Shown: positions 31,801 to 40,249 of the stretch, piece after piece
Layout: each line of letters opens with the position of its first letter
Position numbering within the stretch: the stretch's first letter is position 1
DNA from: Lepidurus packardi
Lineage: Eukaryota > Arthropoda > Branchiopoda > Notostraca > Triopsidae
Length of the DNA: 64,000 nt
Direction: 5' to 3'
Assembly: GCA_023053545.1 (NCBI GenBank)
Contig: JAKZAN010000002.1
Span: 9,234,790-9,298,789 of the forward strand
Position numbers and translations under genes: made by a program
The notes under the pieces: model-generated
Seen by the model: the letters and a program-made list of their open reading frames with translations, nothing else
What the model was told of the DNA's origin: nothing
Databases searched by the model: none

Positions 31801-33837
31801 AATAATTGTTCCATTATCGCTTTGTTTCTTTTAATGCCTTGTTTAAAGTTTACGAAGTTACAGCGAGAAATGGTATGCCATCAGTACCATCTTTAGGCAA
31901 AAAAAATGATCAACTACTTGCAGTACACCGTGGCCTTAAAAAGAAGCATGCTTCTAACTCATCCACGCCTATCGATTGCTCGTGGAACTGCGGTAGTCAT
32001 TAAAAAGAAAGGGCCAGAAAAGTTACTCGCATGCGTTCCTTTCAGCAACTCGAGCTTCAACTCTCGTTCTCTTTCTGTCACAGAAAACAAATCTCCGGGA
32101 CCTGTTGTTATGCGTACTTAAAATGCGTTTTAAATTTACGCCGTGACAGCGCCGCGCTTCACACAAGTTGCCAAGTTCACACGGAAAACACAGTGTTTCC
32201 CTCGTCAAACGCAAGCCTTGTCCCATTAGTGTAGAGAAAACCAAGTGTGCTTGAAATATTTAGCACAAATCTGCTCCCTAATGTCAGGCTACAATTACCT
32301 CACTCGTTCGGCTTCGCTCTTCCTTCCTTCTTATCCTCCATTCACCCCACACTTTCGGCTCTTCAAACGTATAACAAGAGAAAAGACTCATTTGCATGCA
32401 ACAATGTGCTTAACCTGCAAGTCCCTTCGCTCTCTGTTCTGGGGGAAAAGAAACGGAAAATAAGCTCAAGCTCCTCTGTCTCCTCTTCAATTTATCTCTT
32501 TTCCTTCGCTTCCAAAAAGCGTCCTCCAAATCCTCCAGTCGTCAGAAAATTTCATTGATCATCTCTTTTACAAGATCTTCTTAAAGCATTTCCGTTTCAT
32601 GTTCTTCACGATCTCCAGTCCCCAATCCCTAAGTACGTTTCGTTTCAAGAAGCATCAACTTCTTCCACCCGGGAAAGTTTGTCCTTAATCCTCTACACTT
32701 GAGTCGTTTTTTTTTTGGGTTCTTAAATTTTATAAAATACAAATTCTTCCAAAATTAAATAAGAGTTATTCCATCGCTTTTCTTTCTCTATTGTCCCTTT
32801 AAATCACCCCCTGGCCAGGATCTCTTTATCCCCTCCCATCCCGCCATTTCCCTAAAACGCTTAACTCAACACTCTGAGGAAGTAGAACCTACAACTTGCT
32901 AATGCTATTAATTGATCCCCCCAAAGTTTATATGCTGTACCTTGATTTAACTCTCTACGAACCACTCCGTTTAAAATCGACGCTAAACTGCTTAAAACGG
33001 TCGTAAATGAGCCATTCTTTCCCATTTACAAAAATCTTTCTTTTTTACAACAAGAAATAGAAATCCCATTCCCTCCTCCAACTTCGTGGACTAATTAACT
33101 TTTCCAAATCCGCCAAGATCAGAACATAAATCGTTTAAAACAAACTAACATAATGAAACGATTTAAAGGACGGCAAAGAGCAGAGTATGTATTTCTTGTA
33201 CTGTGAAAACGAGCTCTTGAACCCATGCCTAAATTGCCCTGATCATTATCCGCGCAAGTGATCGTGCCATCTAGTACTTGGGAAGGTATACAGTCCATTC
33301 TCGCGTGCTTGACTACACTAGCAATGGCTTTTCTATGCATGCAATGGCGGCTAACGGCTTTTTGGCTTGGTCTCTCTTAGTTCGTATACAATAGCCTCAG
33401 TGTACAAGACACCCTTTAAACTATTCCATGAAAACGCGAACTTAAAAACCATGGCGTGACGCTTTGGCTAAATGCCCATTCCACAATAGCCCTGGTGAAA
33501 AAAAAAGTGCCGCACAACCGGCACTCATTCATTTGTTTTAAAACTTAAAAAATTAAAATAAAAAACTAAATTAACTAAAAATAAAATCAACTTTGACCAG
33601 GCCTCTTCTTTTTTTAAGAGAGTAAGAATGCTTTCAACATACCTTGATAGAGTCGTAGCAGGCTACGACGCGTCCATTTTGCACCTCGACGCTGGGTGGC
33701 GGGTGGGCGAATTTGCATTCCGTGTCCGATCGAGAGCATTTAGAACGCTGGTACTCGCGGCATACTTCCAGCTGGAGCCAGCGCGAGTCTTTGACGTTGA
33801 GCATGTTATTTAAGTTCATATTAACCATGGCCGCCAT
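16649..33837 (-). CDS. mbl: muscleblind: CCCH RNA-binding splicing regulator (multi-exon gene)
   Basis: The product is a nuclear/cytoplasmic RNA-binding protein that controls alternative splicing and mRNA localisation by binding YGCY-type RNA. I joined the exons by splice consensus and phase. Isoform A uses 33643-33837, 30123-30293, 28982-29218, 26470-26937, 24946-25086 and 22788-24263: 2688 bp and 895 aa. Isoform B uses the same first five exons, then 24098-24263, 18712-18797, 17606-17690 and 16649-16851: about 583 aa. Finger pairs are ZnF1-2 (C26-H79), ZnF3-4 (C203-H327) and, in isoform B only, ZnF5-6 (C496-H546). The N-terminus and first pair are very close to the fly and human proteins ([32 protein letters not shown]). 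5'UTR exons and the promoter are not identified; the gene probably extends toward higher coordinates. Drosophila mbl is likewise long and makes isoforms with different numbers of finger pairs. Confidence 0.93.
17131..17573. mobile_element. TA-flanked palindromic MITE, copy 1 (443 bp)
   Basis: The left end begins AGGCCACGGTGAACTG and the right end is its complement; both are flanked by TA, the target duplication of Tc1/mariner-type transposons. Long outer inverted repeats (GTCAAAAGATGRCACTG..., then ATTATGCARCTTGAAACAAA) surround a second inner palindrome (CTGCGTCAAAAG/CTTTTGAGGCAG). No coding sequence. It occupies most of the 754-bp intron between the ZnF5 and ZnF6 exons of mbl, and its right end is 32 bp from the ZnF5 splice donor. 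Confidence 0.85.
17606..17690 (-). CDS. mbl: mbl exon carrying ZnF5
   Basis: The acceptor is TCATTTTTGCAG and the donor GATG/GTAAGA. The exon is 85 bp, starting in phase 0 and ending with one base of a split codon that pairs with the next exon. It encodes [20 protein letters not shown] and then CKFVHALD: C496-x7-C504-x4-C509-x3-H513. This is CX7CX4CX3H, whereas the first finger of the canonical muscleblind pairs is CX7CX6CX3H. A further Cys sits between the zinc ligands (KRCAC). The phase-0 start agrees with the exon at 18712-18797. Confidence 0.82.
17691..18711. other. mbl intron
   Basis: About 1 kb between the ZnF5 exon and the preceding small exon. AT-rich, with poly-T near 17979-17990 and no ORF of interest. 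Confidence 0.6.
18712..18797 (-). CDS. mbl: mbl small linker exon before ZnF5
   Basis: The donor is GGACAG/GTATAG. Reading back from it in the frame that fits the next exon gives [20 protein letters not shown], then DEQGQ, an open and compositionally protein-like segment bounded upstream by an in-frame TAA. The acceptor is either TAACTAGCAG (exon start 18797) or TAACTAG (18800). Both leave phase 1, which matches the internal GTGAGT donor after VPVS in the next upstream exon, and both would produce a Ser at the junction. The polypyrimidine tract is poor, which fits regulated inclusion. Too short for ORF finding; called from phase, splice sites and the context of the following finger exons. Confidence 0.68.
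18801..22787. other. mbl intron and 3'UTR of the long exon
   Basis: This stretch follows the stop codon of the Ala-rich exon and would be 3'UTR in isoform A and intron in isoform B. It is rich in A, T and G homopolymers. I found no canonical minus-strand AATAAA close to the stop and saw no further exon with convincing phase. Confidence 0.45.
22788..24263 (-). CDS. mbl: mbl long exon: conserved linker plus Ala/Ser/Tyr-rich tail
   Basis: Acceptor GTATTGTAG, phase 0. The first 55 codons hold the arthropod muscleblind signature: [26 protein letters not shown], a poly-Ala insertion, then [11 protein letters not shown]. Reading on through an internal donor gives CEYPSTQ and a 436-residue low-complexity tail. 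That tail has Thr/Ala/Ser-rich runs, repeats of the type AYSFPSS (at least five), poly-Ala tracts of 9-10 residues, and Gly/Ala-rich segments with [20 protein letters not shown], ending in QPYKKMRTI and a stop. It has no known domain; low-complexity tails of this kind suggest protein-protein contacts or condensation. The DNA is GC-rich (GCGGCGGCC runs) compared with its flanks. Confidence 0.88.
   Translation of the reverse strand, partial: AYPGMVQGYKRSAGDKSGMPVYQPSAAGASAAAAAYHQAQAQAIMQLQQPFVPVSCEYPSTQPHVAPPATATASTNSNNSNNVSPAAGGVTISTATSAAATTAAPTITNPQLSELFIPASSVSALSSISLLNEPPGSPSANVLASSQSNTCSSVINGSTVNELESSTSGSEPSQNRSPSDVIITTLATTPSQETSQLAASWTYAGGGVKRECPTPSRDREIQQQLAAISSAAYSFPSSTLAYSYPSSSAYSFPSAPSSSAAYSFPASSAYTTVSSGMPGYSLGGYPNLSALAYTGVSLNKQAQQSAAAAAAAAAVGNPVVSAAAAGLQYPYQALLNSQAGQAFLHPAYASLAAGGAGNAFGGANMAAFPNAPGLQSFQNMAAAAAAAGHGLGLSSLQGLAGLHSGTAGNPFAGNPYFSGTHGLQAMYGAAAAGQGLQFGGMAGMLPSQYMAFGMPAGPGAGAVGMSNAAAAAAALASASGLPQPYKKMRTI
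24098..24263 (-). CDS. mbl: mbl long exon, short form ending at the internal splice donor
   Basis: Within the long exon the codons for V-S-C-E-Y read GTT TCA TGT GAG TAC, which contains TCAT/GTGAGT, a strong 5' splice site. Using it gives a 166-bp exon ending in phase 1, exactly the phase needed by the acceptor at 18797/18800. This alternative donor switches the product from the Ala-rich tail to the third CCCH pair. Confidence 0.65.
24264..24945. other. mbl intron
   Basis: A 682-bp intron. A 3'-end T-rich tract on the minus strand precedes the TATTGTAG acceptor. No other feature seen. Confidence 0.7.
24946..25086 (-). CDS. mbl: mbl exon with Ala/Thr stretch and basic NLS-like motif
   Basis: The acceptor is CTACTAATAAAG and the donor ATATTG/GTATAG; the exon is 141 bp, 47 codons, phase 0 at both ends. 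It encodes an Ala/Thr-rich start, then [20 protein letters not shown]. The RKRPRE cluster matches the place and type of the KRP motif after the last finger pair in other muscleblind proteins and may act as a nuclear signal. A second acceptor at 25014 (CCGCTAG) would break the reading frame with its neighbours, so I chose the longer form. Confidence 0.75.
25087..26469. other. mbl intron
   Basis: A 1383-bp intron. At 25087-25140 the minus strand has a long CTGCCTGC-rich pyrimidine tract before the acceptor. A TTTTGTTGG triplication lies near 25999-26025. The upstream exon's frame stays open into this intron as far as 26305. Confidence 0.65.
26470..26937 (-). CDS. mbl: mbl exon carrying ZnF3 and ZnF4 with an inserted linker
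   Basis: The acceptor is CGTTGCCCGCAG and the donor ACCCCG/GTAAAA; 468 bp, phase 0 at both ends. It follows RSDRIE of the previous exon exactly as human and insect proteins read RTDRLE-VCRE. ZnF3 is C203-x7-C211-x6-C218-x3-H222; ZnF4 is C310-x7-C318-x4-C323-x3-H327. Between them lie 87 residues rich in Ser, Thr, Ala and Gly, where the human protein has about 16. The frame is open throughout and I see no good splice pair inside, so the insertion appears to be translated. After ZnF4 comes [18 protein letters not shown] and then a His-rich run. The ORF stays open beyond the donor for 54 further codons, so intron retention would give a different tail. Confidence 0.9.
26938..27120. other. mbl intron, short piece before the composite element
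   Basis: This intron segment lies next to the acceptor of the ZnF3-4 exon. T-rich; nothing else seen. Confidence 0.6.
27625..27656. repeat. perfect 13-bp stem hairpin beside the CCTAA array
   Basis: CGATTCTCATCAA pairs with TTGATGAGAATCG around a six-base loop. Nine bases later the sequence reads CTAA. A hairpin about ten bases before CTRR is the 3' signature of Helitrons, but the CTAA here is also the first unit of the array, so this reading is only a possibility. Confidence 0.6.
27662..27817. repeat. degenerate CCTAA/TTAGG-like array
   Basis: About 156 bp of imperfect CTAAC/CCTAA units on the plus strand. There is some higher order: a block of about 35 bp reading CTTAATAACCTAACCTAAGC appears twice, and an 18-bp block ACCTAATCAAACCTAAACT appears twice. 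TTAGG is the arthropod telomere unit, but units here vary from 5 to 7 bp, so this is telomere-like, not a clean telomere tract. Confidence 0.85.
28023..28981. other. mbl intron, second part
   Basis: Contains a (CT)n run at about 28853-28868 that forms a small hairpin with AAGAGAGA just after it. No coding feature seen. Confidence 0.6.
28982..29218 (-). CDS. mbl: mbl linker exon between the first and second finger pairs
   Basis: The acceptor is ACTGGCCGCAG and the donor ATCGAG/GTAAGT; 237 bp, 79 codons, phase 0 at both ends. It reads from [10 protein letters not shown] through [10 protein letters not shown], a [10 protein letters not shown] motif and QVVGPEG to KLQRSDRIE. The order PYL...YSPY...GPE/D...RSDRxE is the same as in insect muscleblind. 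The final RSDRIE directly precedes ZnF3. It is a flexible linker in the protein, with no known fold of its own. Confidence 0.88.
29341..29514. mobile_element. short pogo-like MITE (about 174 bp)
   Basis: Its ends resemble those of the larger pogo-like elements at 36.4 and 60.9 kb: GCTTATTTGTGATCACATTTG at the left and the complement ending GCGGCGCCTACTG at the right. It has an internal repeat CTGATTATAATACC. No coding capacity. Lies in the mbl intron before the ZnF2 exon. Confidence 0.65.
29633..29975 (-). repeat. TGACGTCA-bearing dispersed repeat, copy 1
   Basis: Read on the minus strand, it shares GTGACGTCACAGAGGTGTTC and the following GTGGCTTAYGGC..TTG with copies at 42.3 and 48.7 kb. It also shares a right-hand part ending ACTAGAAAACTAGATTTCTT...TTTCTTGAAGGCAAAG. 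Two TGACGT motifs lie near 29811 and 29921. No protein recognised; a SINE or MITE is likely. Confidence 0.65.
30123..30293 (-). CDS. mbl: mbl exon carrying ZnF2
   Basis: The acceptor is TTTGTATTCCGTAG and the donor ACCATC/GTAAGT; 171 bp, 57 codons, phase 0. It completes ZnF2 begun in the previous exon: C60-x7-C68-x6-C75-x3-H79 ([14 protein letters not shown]), the insect-type spacing of six where vertebrates have four. [20 protein letters not shown], with residues that contact the RNA-binding face in the family, and a GMSPGQ motif follow. This exon is almost identical to the fly sequence and is the strongest single identification in the window. Confidence 0.95.
30294..33642. other. mbl intron between ZnF1 and ZnF2 exons
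   Basis: A 3.35-kb intron. It contains one palindromic MITE (31529-31936). (CT)n stands near 30430-30445. The remaining short ORFs show no domains. Confidence 0.7.
31529..31936. mobile_element. TA-flanked palindromic MITE, copy 3 (408 bp)
   Basis: TA precedes AGGCCAGTGTGTACTGCAAC on the left and follows GCAGTACACCGTGGCCT on the right. It has the same outer repeat, the same CTTGAAACAAA block and the same order of parts as copy 1. No coding capacity. In the mbl intron between the ZnF1 and ZnF2 exons. Confidence 0.85.
33643..33837 (-). CDS. mbl: mbl first coding exon carrying ZnF1
   Basis: It starts [20 protein letters not shown] and continues [20 protein letters not shown]. The donor is ATCAAG/GTATGT, phase 0. 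ZnF1 is C26-x7-C34-x6-C41-x3-H45; C60 of ZnF2 is also here. The ATG at 33837 lies in CCTGCCATGG, a good Kozak context; a second ATG at 33828 (MVNMN) matches the fly start better and could be used instead. The frame is open upstream to 33909, with a possible acceptor CGTCAAAG just before VEPLG, so a longer N-terminus is conceivable. The equivalent exon in Drosophila is also circularised (circMbl). Confidence 0.93.
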
Positions 33838-36244
33838 GGCAGGGGCGGGCACAGGCGAAGATTCAACCACACCCAGGGGCTCCACTTTGACGGTAATTAA
33901 AGGGCACACACGTATATAAGGTTGGAATTAATTGAAAGATTTTCCTCTTTTTATCTCGAGAAATGACTTTTGTCTTGTGTTTTAGTGCTTGTTCTGTGTT
34001 TTCTCGCCTGTTGGGCCTGCTGTTCTCGGGATTGGGGCAGTAATCCTGACAAACAAGTTATATATATTTATATTCTTCTTTTTTTTGCACTGGGGGATTT
34101 CTAGGACCAAAAAATCCTTGCACTGGACTGTTTCCTATGTTATATGTAAGAGTTTTCCTGGGGTGGCTTTATTTTTGTTTTATTTTACGTGAAAGTATGG
34201 TTTTTGCTGCAAAGACAGAAGAACAATCAAAAAGGGAAGGGCGAAGAAGGCAACAGGGACGTTAACCTGGTTGTGGAAAAGTGGGCGTGGTTACGGTGGA
34301 CGGTGCTAGAATGCGGGAGGTTTGCTTTCAAATCTCCGTTCACAGGGAAATGGGGGGGTTTAGTGATGTTTGTCTGTACCTTGTCAATCAATAAAGGACG
34401 GAATTTGACAGATTTTCTTCAGTTTTTTGCTGTGTTTTTCTTTGGGCGACCGATGGCAGCGAACCAGGGTTTTGTTACGTGTCGGTCTTTTCCTTTTCAA
34501 AGCTCTTTCTTTGCAACAAGGCAGCGGTAAGTGATGTGTCCGAATAGCTTGCACACGGCACAGAGAGGGAGCAACGAGTTGAATAAAGGAAGGCGGGGAA
34601 AAGGAAAGTGGGCGCGGCGTGTATGCTGGTTTCCAAACGATTAAAATATGGAGAAATTAATCAAGATTGCTTTTCCTTCCGGAAGCGTAGGGGGAAAGAA
34701 GACAGAAAAACGGCGCCAAATTCAAACGCGTTTAGTCTAGCTCGATTTTTGAACAGCTGGATGAATGATGTAGACACACACACAAGGGCTTGCGGATTTT
34801 TTTTTGCAGTAGGGCTGATTTTTTGGGTTGGCAGGTTCAAATGATGGCAGAATATCAAGTCTGAAAGAGAAAATGAGAAGCAACAATAGAAACCGTAGCT
34901 CTTGTGTTTTCCCACACACATTGTCCCACACATAAAGACAAACATAAAAGATTTCAACATATACGCACCACATACGTTACACGCATAAAGCAATTACATA
35001 CCCAAGTTATGAAACATAAATACCTACGGGAATATACAGACAAAGGCAGTGGAAAGGGTTAGAATAGGAAAACGTAAGATGAATTGAGCTCAAGTACGCA
35101 CTACGCACTTGTATCCGACCCTGACACGGGTCGAATATCTTAAACTAATTAGAAATTCTTGCGAAACTAAGCCAGGATTTGGTACATAAACTAAGAGATT
35201 CCATTCCAAAGAACAAGCCATCTTCTTTTCCTTAATTCCAATCCTTTCTTAATCCAGAAACTAAATATTTTAATAAATAAAATAACCTAGAATATGAACA
35301 AAGAAATACAATAAATAACACCCTCGCAATTCTCTAGGCCAAAGTAGGCAATTCTCTAGGCCTTGAAACAGATCATTTACGTAAGAAAACCTAAGTGAGT
35401 TTTTGACTAAAAGGAAACGCGAGTTTACTTTAGTCGTAGACACAATATAAACAACGAAGCCATTCGGCATAAATAACGTAACACGAATTCCTTTCGAATG
35501 GATTATCTTTCTTACTGTGTATTTATAATCATACACTTTGGTCGGCAGAATGTATTATATCTATCTCAACTATCTTCCGTCTCACTTTCAAGCTTTTCTT
35601 TCCTCCCTTTCTCCTCCCCGTCTATGTACTGTACGTATTCCACTCGCTCTGGGGCTCTCCCCAAGCAGCAATTACAGCCCGGGGTTATACTCCACGAGAC
35701 TTGGTATCGATTGCTGTTGCGCTACCTCCTTTTTGGCCTGTTGGTGGAGTCACAGAGGGAAAACTCGGGAGCGAGAAGGGGGTTGGGCGGAAGAGTTTAA
35801 GGTATATAACGAAGGGGAAAGATATCGAGAGAGAGGGAAAACAGAGAGAAAGAGAGAGAGAGAGTGGTACAAGGTAGAAACCCCGCAATGACTACTCCAT
35901 CCACACTTTGCCTTTTGCTCTCCTCCCAACGACTTGCTACCAAGAACCCAAAAGACGAGACGTCGAGAGGGGAAGACGCGACTCGGACTTGGCAGCCCAG
36001 CCAATATCACCAGCTTCCATGGGCAATACTCCGCGACCTATGTACCCCGGGGGCACTACTCTGCAAACTATGCAAATAACTCTGTCTCTTCTTACTTTGT
36101 CAGCCTACCCCTGAACGTCTTCCATTATAACCCTTCTCTTTGCTCCCTTCTGATCTCATCCATCTCTCTTATTTGGGTCGCAATACTCGCCTCGGAGTAT
36201 ATGTAACACATTTAGGTACCAGACTAGTGGTATCTCAATTTTTA
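33838..36244. other. upstream of the first mbl coding exon
   Basis: Contains the minus-strand sequence CTTATATACG near 33913-33921, a weak TATA-like site 75-85 bp above the mbl start codon. A direct repeat CAATTCTCTAGGCC occurs twice at about 35327-35362. An (AG)n run lies near 35847-35864. I found no gene; noncoding mbl leader exons may be here. Confidence 0.45.
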
Positions 36245-36345
36245 AAAAATATTTTGTGTTATGCGCAATTGGCCGCTTTAGTGCAGGTCACAGTCCATCG
36301 CTCGGGTACATTCCACTATTCATTGCTGAGTCACGGCCTAGACGA
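36245..36345. repeat. direct repeat left of the pogo-like element
   Basis: It carries ATTGGCCGCTTTAGTGCAGG and later CTCGGGTACATTCCACT. A second copy stands at 37133-37216 in the same orientation, on the other side of the pogo-like element, lacking about 10 bp (ACAGTCCATC). Confidence 0.7.
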
Positions 36346-36352
36346 ATAGCGC

Positions 36353-36409
36353 GTTCCACTGGCTGCACTGATGCAATACTTTTGGCACTCAAAGTGTGTC
36401 AAACATGTA
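36353..36409. mobile_element. left half of a foldback MITE interrupted by pogo-like DNA
   Basis: GTTCCACTGGCTGCACTGRTG through CAAACATGTA matches the left arm and loop of the complete foldback at 38426-38539. It stops exactly at the TA where the pogo-like element begins; the right arm is not found on the other side. Confidence 0.7.
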
Positions 36410-37124
36410 CAGTAGATGCTGCTTATTGTGATCACGTTTGTCACGTGAATATTGATCTGTTAAGCGGCGATTCTAAGAACCGAAAAAATGTGTTTTATTT
36501 TGTTTATTTCGTAACGATTTCTCAAAAATTTTGATAGAGATGACTTAGGAACTCCTAATTTAACTGCCGCTTCCTTTGTGGCATATCTTTTTAAATTTAA
36601 CTTGTCATAAGTTTCAATGAGCCACAACTTCTCTTTTACATTTAAATCAACTCTTTTCTAGTTCGTCGCCATTTTGATATAGCCACACGTCTAAATCACA
36701 ACAAACACTGGGCCTTTGAAGCCTTCTCCTACACTTTGGTAGGGTTCTCAACACGATATGCCTTCTACTTTTCCCAGTCAATTAAAGGAACTGGTCACTC
36801 AATTGAATAACCTGCTCGTTTAATTGACGAGGAGTTTCGAAGGGATTTCGCCTAAGCGTAGTAGTAGGCTGGAAATAGCAGGATTGGTCAAAACGACGTA
36901 AAAGCAATGTCATTGGTCAATACGCAACGTAGCAATCACAACTTTAGTTTCGTTACTGTACACGTGAAGATTCTTTTGAAACTGATTCTAATATCCGAAA
37001 GTGCGATTCTAATAGCCGATTAAAATGCTACGTATTTCATCATCTTGAATCGGTCCTTTAAACTTCGATCCCACAAAGCGGCTGATTCTAAAAACCTGTG
37101 ATCACAATAAACGGGCATCTTCTG
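36410..37124 (-). mobile_element. pogo/Tigger-like DNA transposon remnant A (about 715 bp)
   Basis: The left end is CAGTAGATGCTGCTTATTGT after TA; the right end is the complement (ACAATAAACGGGCATCTTCTG). On the minus strand at about 36500-36675 a reading frame gives KRVDLNVKEKLWLIETYDK, then AAVKLGVPKSSLSKFL. This is the CENP-B/pogo N-terminal helix-turn-helix of Tigger-type transposases, with one stop near its start. The rest of the transposase is missing, so the copy is a non-autonomous internal deletion. Confidence 0.78.
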
Positions 37125-37132
37125 CATTTTTT

Positions 37133-37216
37133 AACGCACAGTTGGCCGCTTTAGCGCAGGTCGCTCGGGTACATTCCACTGTTCATTATTCATTGTTGAG
37201 TCATAGCCTAGACTAA
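37133..37216. repeat. direct repeat right of the pogo-like element
   Basis: The partner of 36245-36345: GTTGGCCGCTTTAGCGCAGG, then GCTCGGGTACATTCCACT and TTGAGTCATAGCCTAGAC. Confidence 0.7.
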
Positions 37217-38425
37217 CCCTACGAGTCCGCATACGAAAACGCTAGTAGTTTTCATTTTTTTAAAAGGCCTACATGGAATAATACTAGTAAAGTAAGTGAA
37301 AGTACGCGGTCTAAACACGACAAATGAAGCACGTTTTTTTCCCCAATTTACTTTTGTATGTGCTTAACCATTGCTGGCCTGTTGACTGCATGTTCCCCTT
37401 GCAAATTTACAATATCGGGGGGCGTGGTTGGCTAGAGCTCGGCAAACCATGACATGCTTGCCCTGCACGCCGAACACGACCAAAGCGCCCGGCACCAAGG
37501 CGCCTAACAAGTACGTCACAGACAACTAATAGCGGTTTTTTTGCTCGTACTTCTACTCAGTCCGTCTGCCCATGCATCGCTCCCATTTCACCCTTGCAAT
37601 TTCTTCTTTTGTTTCCCATCTTTTTCTCTCTGTCAAACCCCACCCTACCCAAAAATGTCCCCCGTCCCACCCCCTTTATTCACCCAGCAAGTCTCAACAA
37701 TGAAAAACTCTTGTCATGTCTTTTTTTTTGTCTTCCGCCATCGAAAATCGACGACGACCATCTCAGCCGCGAATACAAAACGCAACAAGCCCACCTCTTG
37801 TTTGGGGGGAGAAACCTGAGTGAACCATCCCCACAAAAAAAAATAAACAAAAAAAAAAATAGAAAAGAAAGAGTTATATAAAGCGCTCTTGCTTTTAATA
37901 AAGTTGTAACGTAACGACGTGAAAATGTTACCCCCTCAACAATATAACAACGACTCTTAGGGGGGGTTATAGCTTTACACGGTAATAAGCTCAAGCTGTT
38001 TGTGACAAGGGTTTAGTGGAAAGTTCGCGTGATACTTTCTCCCATGGAATATGTCACTCCGCCTATATTAAGAACAACCAACCCTACTCCCCTCTTTCTC
38101 ACCCCTTACCTCCCCATTCCCCTGCTAGGTCGGGCAACAATGGTCGTCCTAGTAGTGGCACGTGGAAACGGCGCAGGCATTCAACAATCGACTCGGGGAA
38201 ATTTGACGCCAAGAAAACGCATGCATTCACCCAAGCCCCACCTACTTCACGCTCCCTTTTCACATTCCAACCAGCTTCTTGCCCCGTCAATCAAACTCGC
38301 ACTCTTGTTCACACCTTCGATTACGACGGCCTTGCCTTTCCCCTCCTTAACCTCCCCCCATCCTCAAAATGCCTACATCCCCTATTTCTTTAAAGCACTG
38401 CATGGACAGACTTGAATAATAGCGC
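37217..38425. other. no gene seen
   Basis: CT-rich on the plus strand between 37550 and 38400. The ORFs here are low-complexity, without domains. Confidence 0.45.
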
Positions 38426-38539
38426 GTTCCACTGGCTGCACTGGTGCAATATTTTTGGGACTCAGTGTGCCAAACATGTACAGTCCATCTTTACACACAC
38501 TGAGTGCCAAAAATGTTGCACCAGTGCAGCCAGTGGAAC
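38426..38539. mobile_element. complete foldback MITE (114 bp)
   Basis: The arms GTTCCACTGGCTGCACTGGT ... TCAGTGTG pair with CACACTGAGT ... GCAGCCAGTGGAAC around a loop of about 26 bp that contains ACATGTACAGTCC. Near-perfect arms of about 44 bp. No coding capacity. Confidence 0.8.
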
Positions 38540-39302
38540 CTGTTAAAAGATAAATCTAAAAGAAAAAGAAAAGTAAATTAAATTAAAAAAAGTACCCACG
38601 CCAAATAATCAAAAGATGGGAAACCAGTCCCTATAACTCGTTGCGTTAGCCCGATTTCCCTTCAGGCACTCGTGTTGGTTTCATCGGATCGAACATTCAA
38701 ATAGCCAAGAGACGATCCTTTGTTCGCCGGCTTTCGCCAAATGCGAACCACGAGATTGGCAAACATGGCATAGCAACAAGGTAAGGACACAACTCTGCTT
38801 TGCTTTGCATGCTTTGCCAACGCTGCCTATTAATTTTAAATCTCCCATTTTACCTTTTTACCCTTTTATCAACTCAGTGCAGCGAGCGTTTACCCCTCCC
38901 TTCCCATATAAAAACAAAAAAAGGAAAAAATAATGGAACTTGAATCGGCTGCCGAGAGCCAAACATGGGCAGCATAACTCATGGCAGCTCTAACAGTGTC
39001 CAGTCTGTTTCGCTCTCTCTCTCTCAACTTCAACTTGAATATACGCGGGACAGGACGGCAATGTTACTTGATACGATCAATGTCATCTGTTCCCTCTCTC
39101 CAACTCGTACTCTGCCAACCCCGAAAAACCCTCAATGTCCTATTCAATGGGGGTAAAAAATAGGCAAGAAACCAAGGAACCAAAAAAGAAAAAGAAAGTA
39201 CAAAAAACAGTAAAATAGCTACAATCACCCCAAAAAGCCTTTAGAATTTTCTACTCTTCTACGGTTTATGCTCTCCGCTTCCTTGTCACGCCAGGGCAAG
39301 GT
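38540..39302. other. no gene seen
   Basis: AT-rich DNA with a short CTCTCT run near 39011. No supported feature. Confidence 0.4.
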
Positions 39303-39560
39303 ATAACTTACGGTGTATAGCAAGTAGTTGGTCACTTTTTGTCAGAAGAGGGCACTGATGTCAAACCCTTTCGCAAAGTAATTCCATAAATTTTTAGCAA
39401 GAAATTAAAAGAACAGAAAGAGATAATCTGATTTTTTTATACAAATATCTTAACAGTAAACCTAGGGAACTGTCTGCGATTTATTTTGATATGTGATTTA
39501 TCTACATTTATTAAAATTTTCAGAACTTTGAACACTTTCAAAACTTGTAAAAATGTACAG
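39303..39560. mobile_element. palindromic MITE, copy 4 (one-ended, degraded)
   Basis: The left part reads TTACGGTGTATAGCAAGTAG then TTGTCAGAAGAGGGCACTGATG, clearly the outer repeat of the TA-flanked family. The inner part diverges and no right end could be found. The stated end is approximate. Confidence 0.55.
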
Positions 39561-40249
39561 AGAAATATGTTAAATAGACGCAGTTTCACGACTATAATGG
39601 GTAAGAGAGACATTCTGCAAGATCCGACTGGTATAGAAACTTTAAGCTCCTCGAGGTGTATAGATAGAAATACATACATACAGTTTCTCCCCCATTGCGC
39701 TGAGGGTTCTTTCTACAGATTGCCAGCAATAATAATGACGGACAGCTGCCAGATGTTATATCCCCTCGTTTTCTCCTTTTTTTAAAAAAAAAAATTAAAC
39801 TCACGCTCTACGTAACGCACTATTACTAGTTAAGCTGATCGGTTACCTGGGTAACCTGATCTAACAGCATGACGAATAATAATCCATTCGCATGCGTTAT
39901 TCTGCTTTGCTTTTCCCCAAAATATATGCGCTCCTTTGCTGCTGTTTTAAATCCCGTGATCGGCACAAAGTTCCCAACTTCTCGAAAAACACTCGAAAAA
40001 TATTTTCAAAACTGTTCACTGTCTTGAAAAAACGTTGTCCGCACACGAACCAAACTAGAAAACGTTCACTGGCACTAATGTCTTGTGTCCTTCCGTCTTT
40101 TATGCAAAATACCCAGAAGTCTGGGACTAGTTTTCTTTTCGAAAATTACGACTGTTGTTTAAAAAAAGTACTAGAGTTCTGAGTTTGTCTGGTGTGTCGA
40201 GGAAAATGAGGAGGTCTCTTACCCTTGCGTCACTCTCCCTTTCTGTCCC
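39561..40249. other. no gene seen
   Basis: It contains a small palindrome GGTTACCTGGGTAACC near 39840-39860. Otherwise no feature. Confidence 0.4.

Noticed and set aside
36245-37216. Direct repeats as LTRs of a retroelement
   Set aside because: They are only 84-101 bp, lack TG...CA ends that I could see, and the DNA between them is a foldback half plus a pogo-like DNA transposon, with no retroelement parts.
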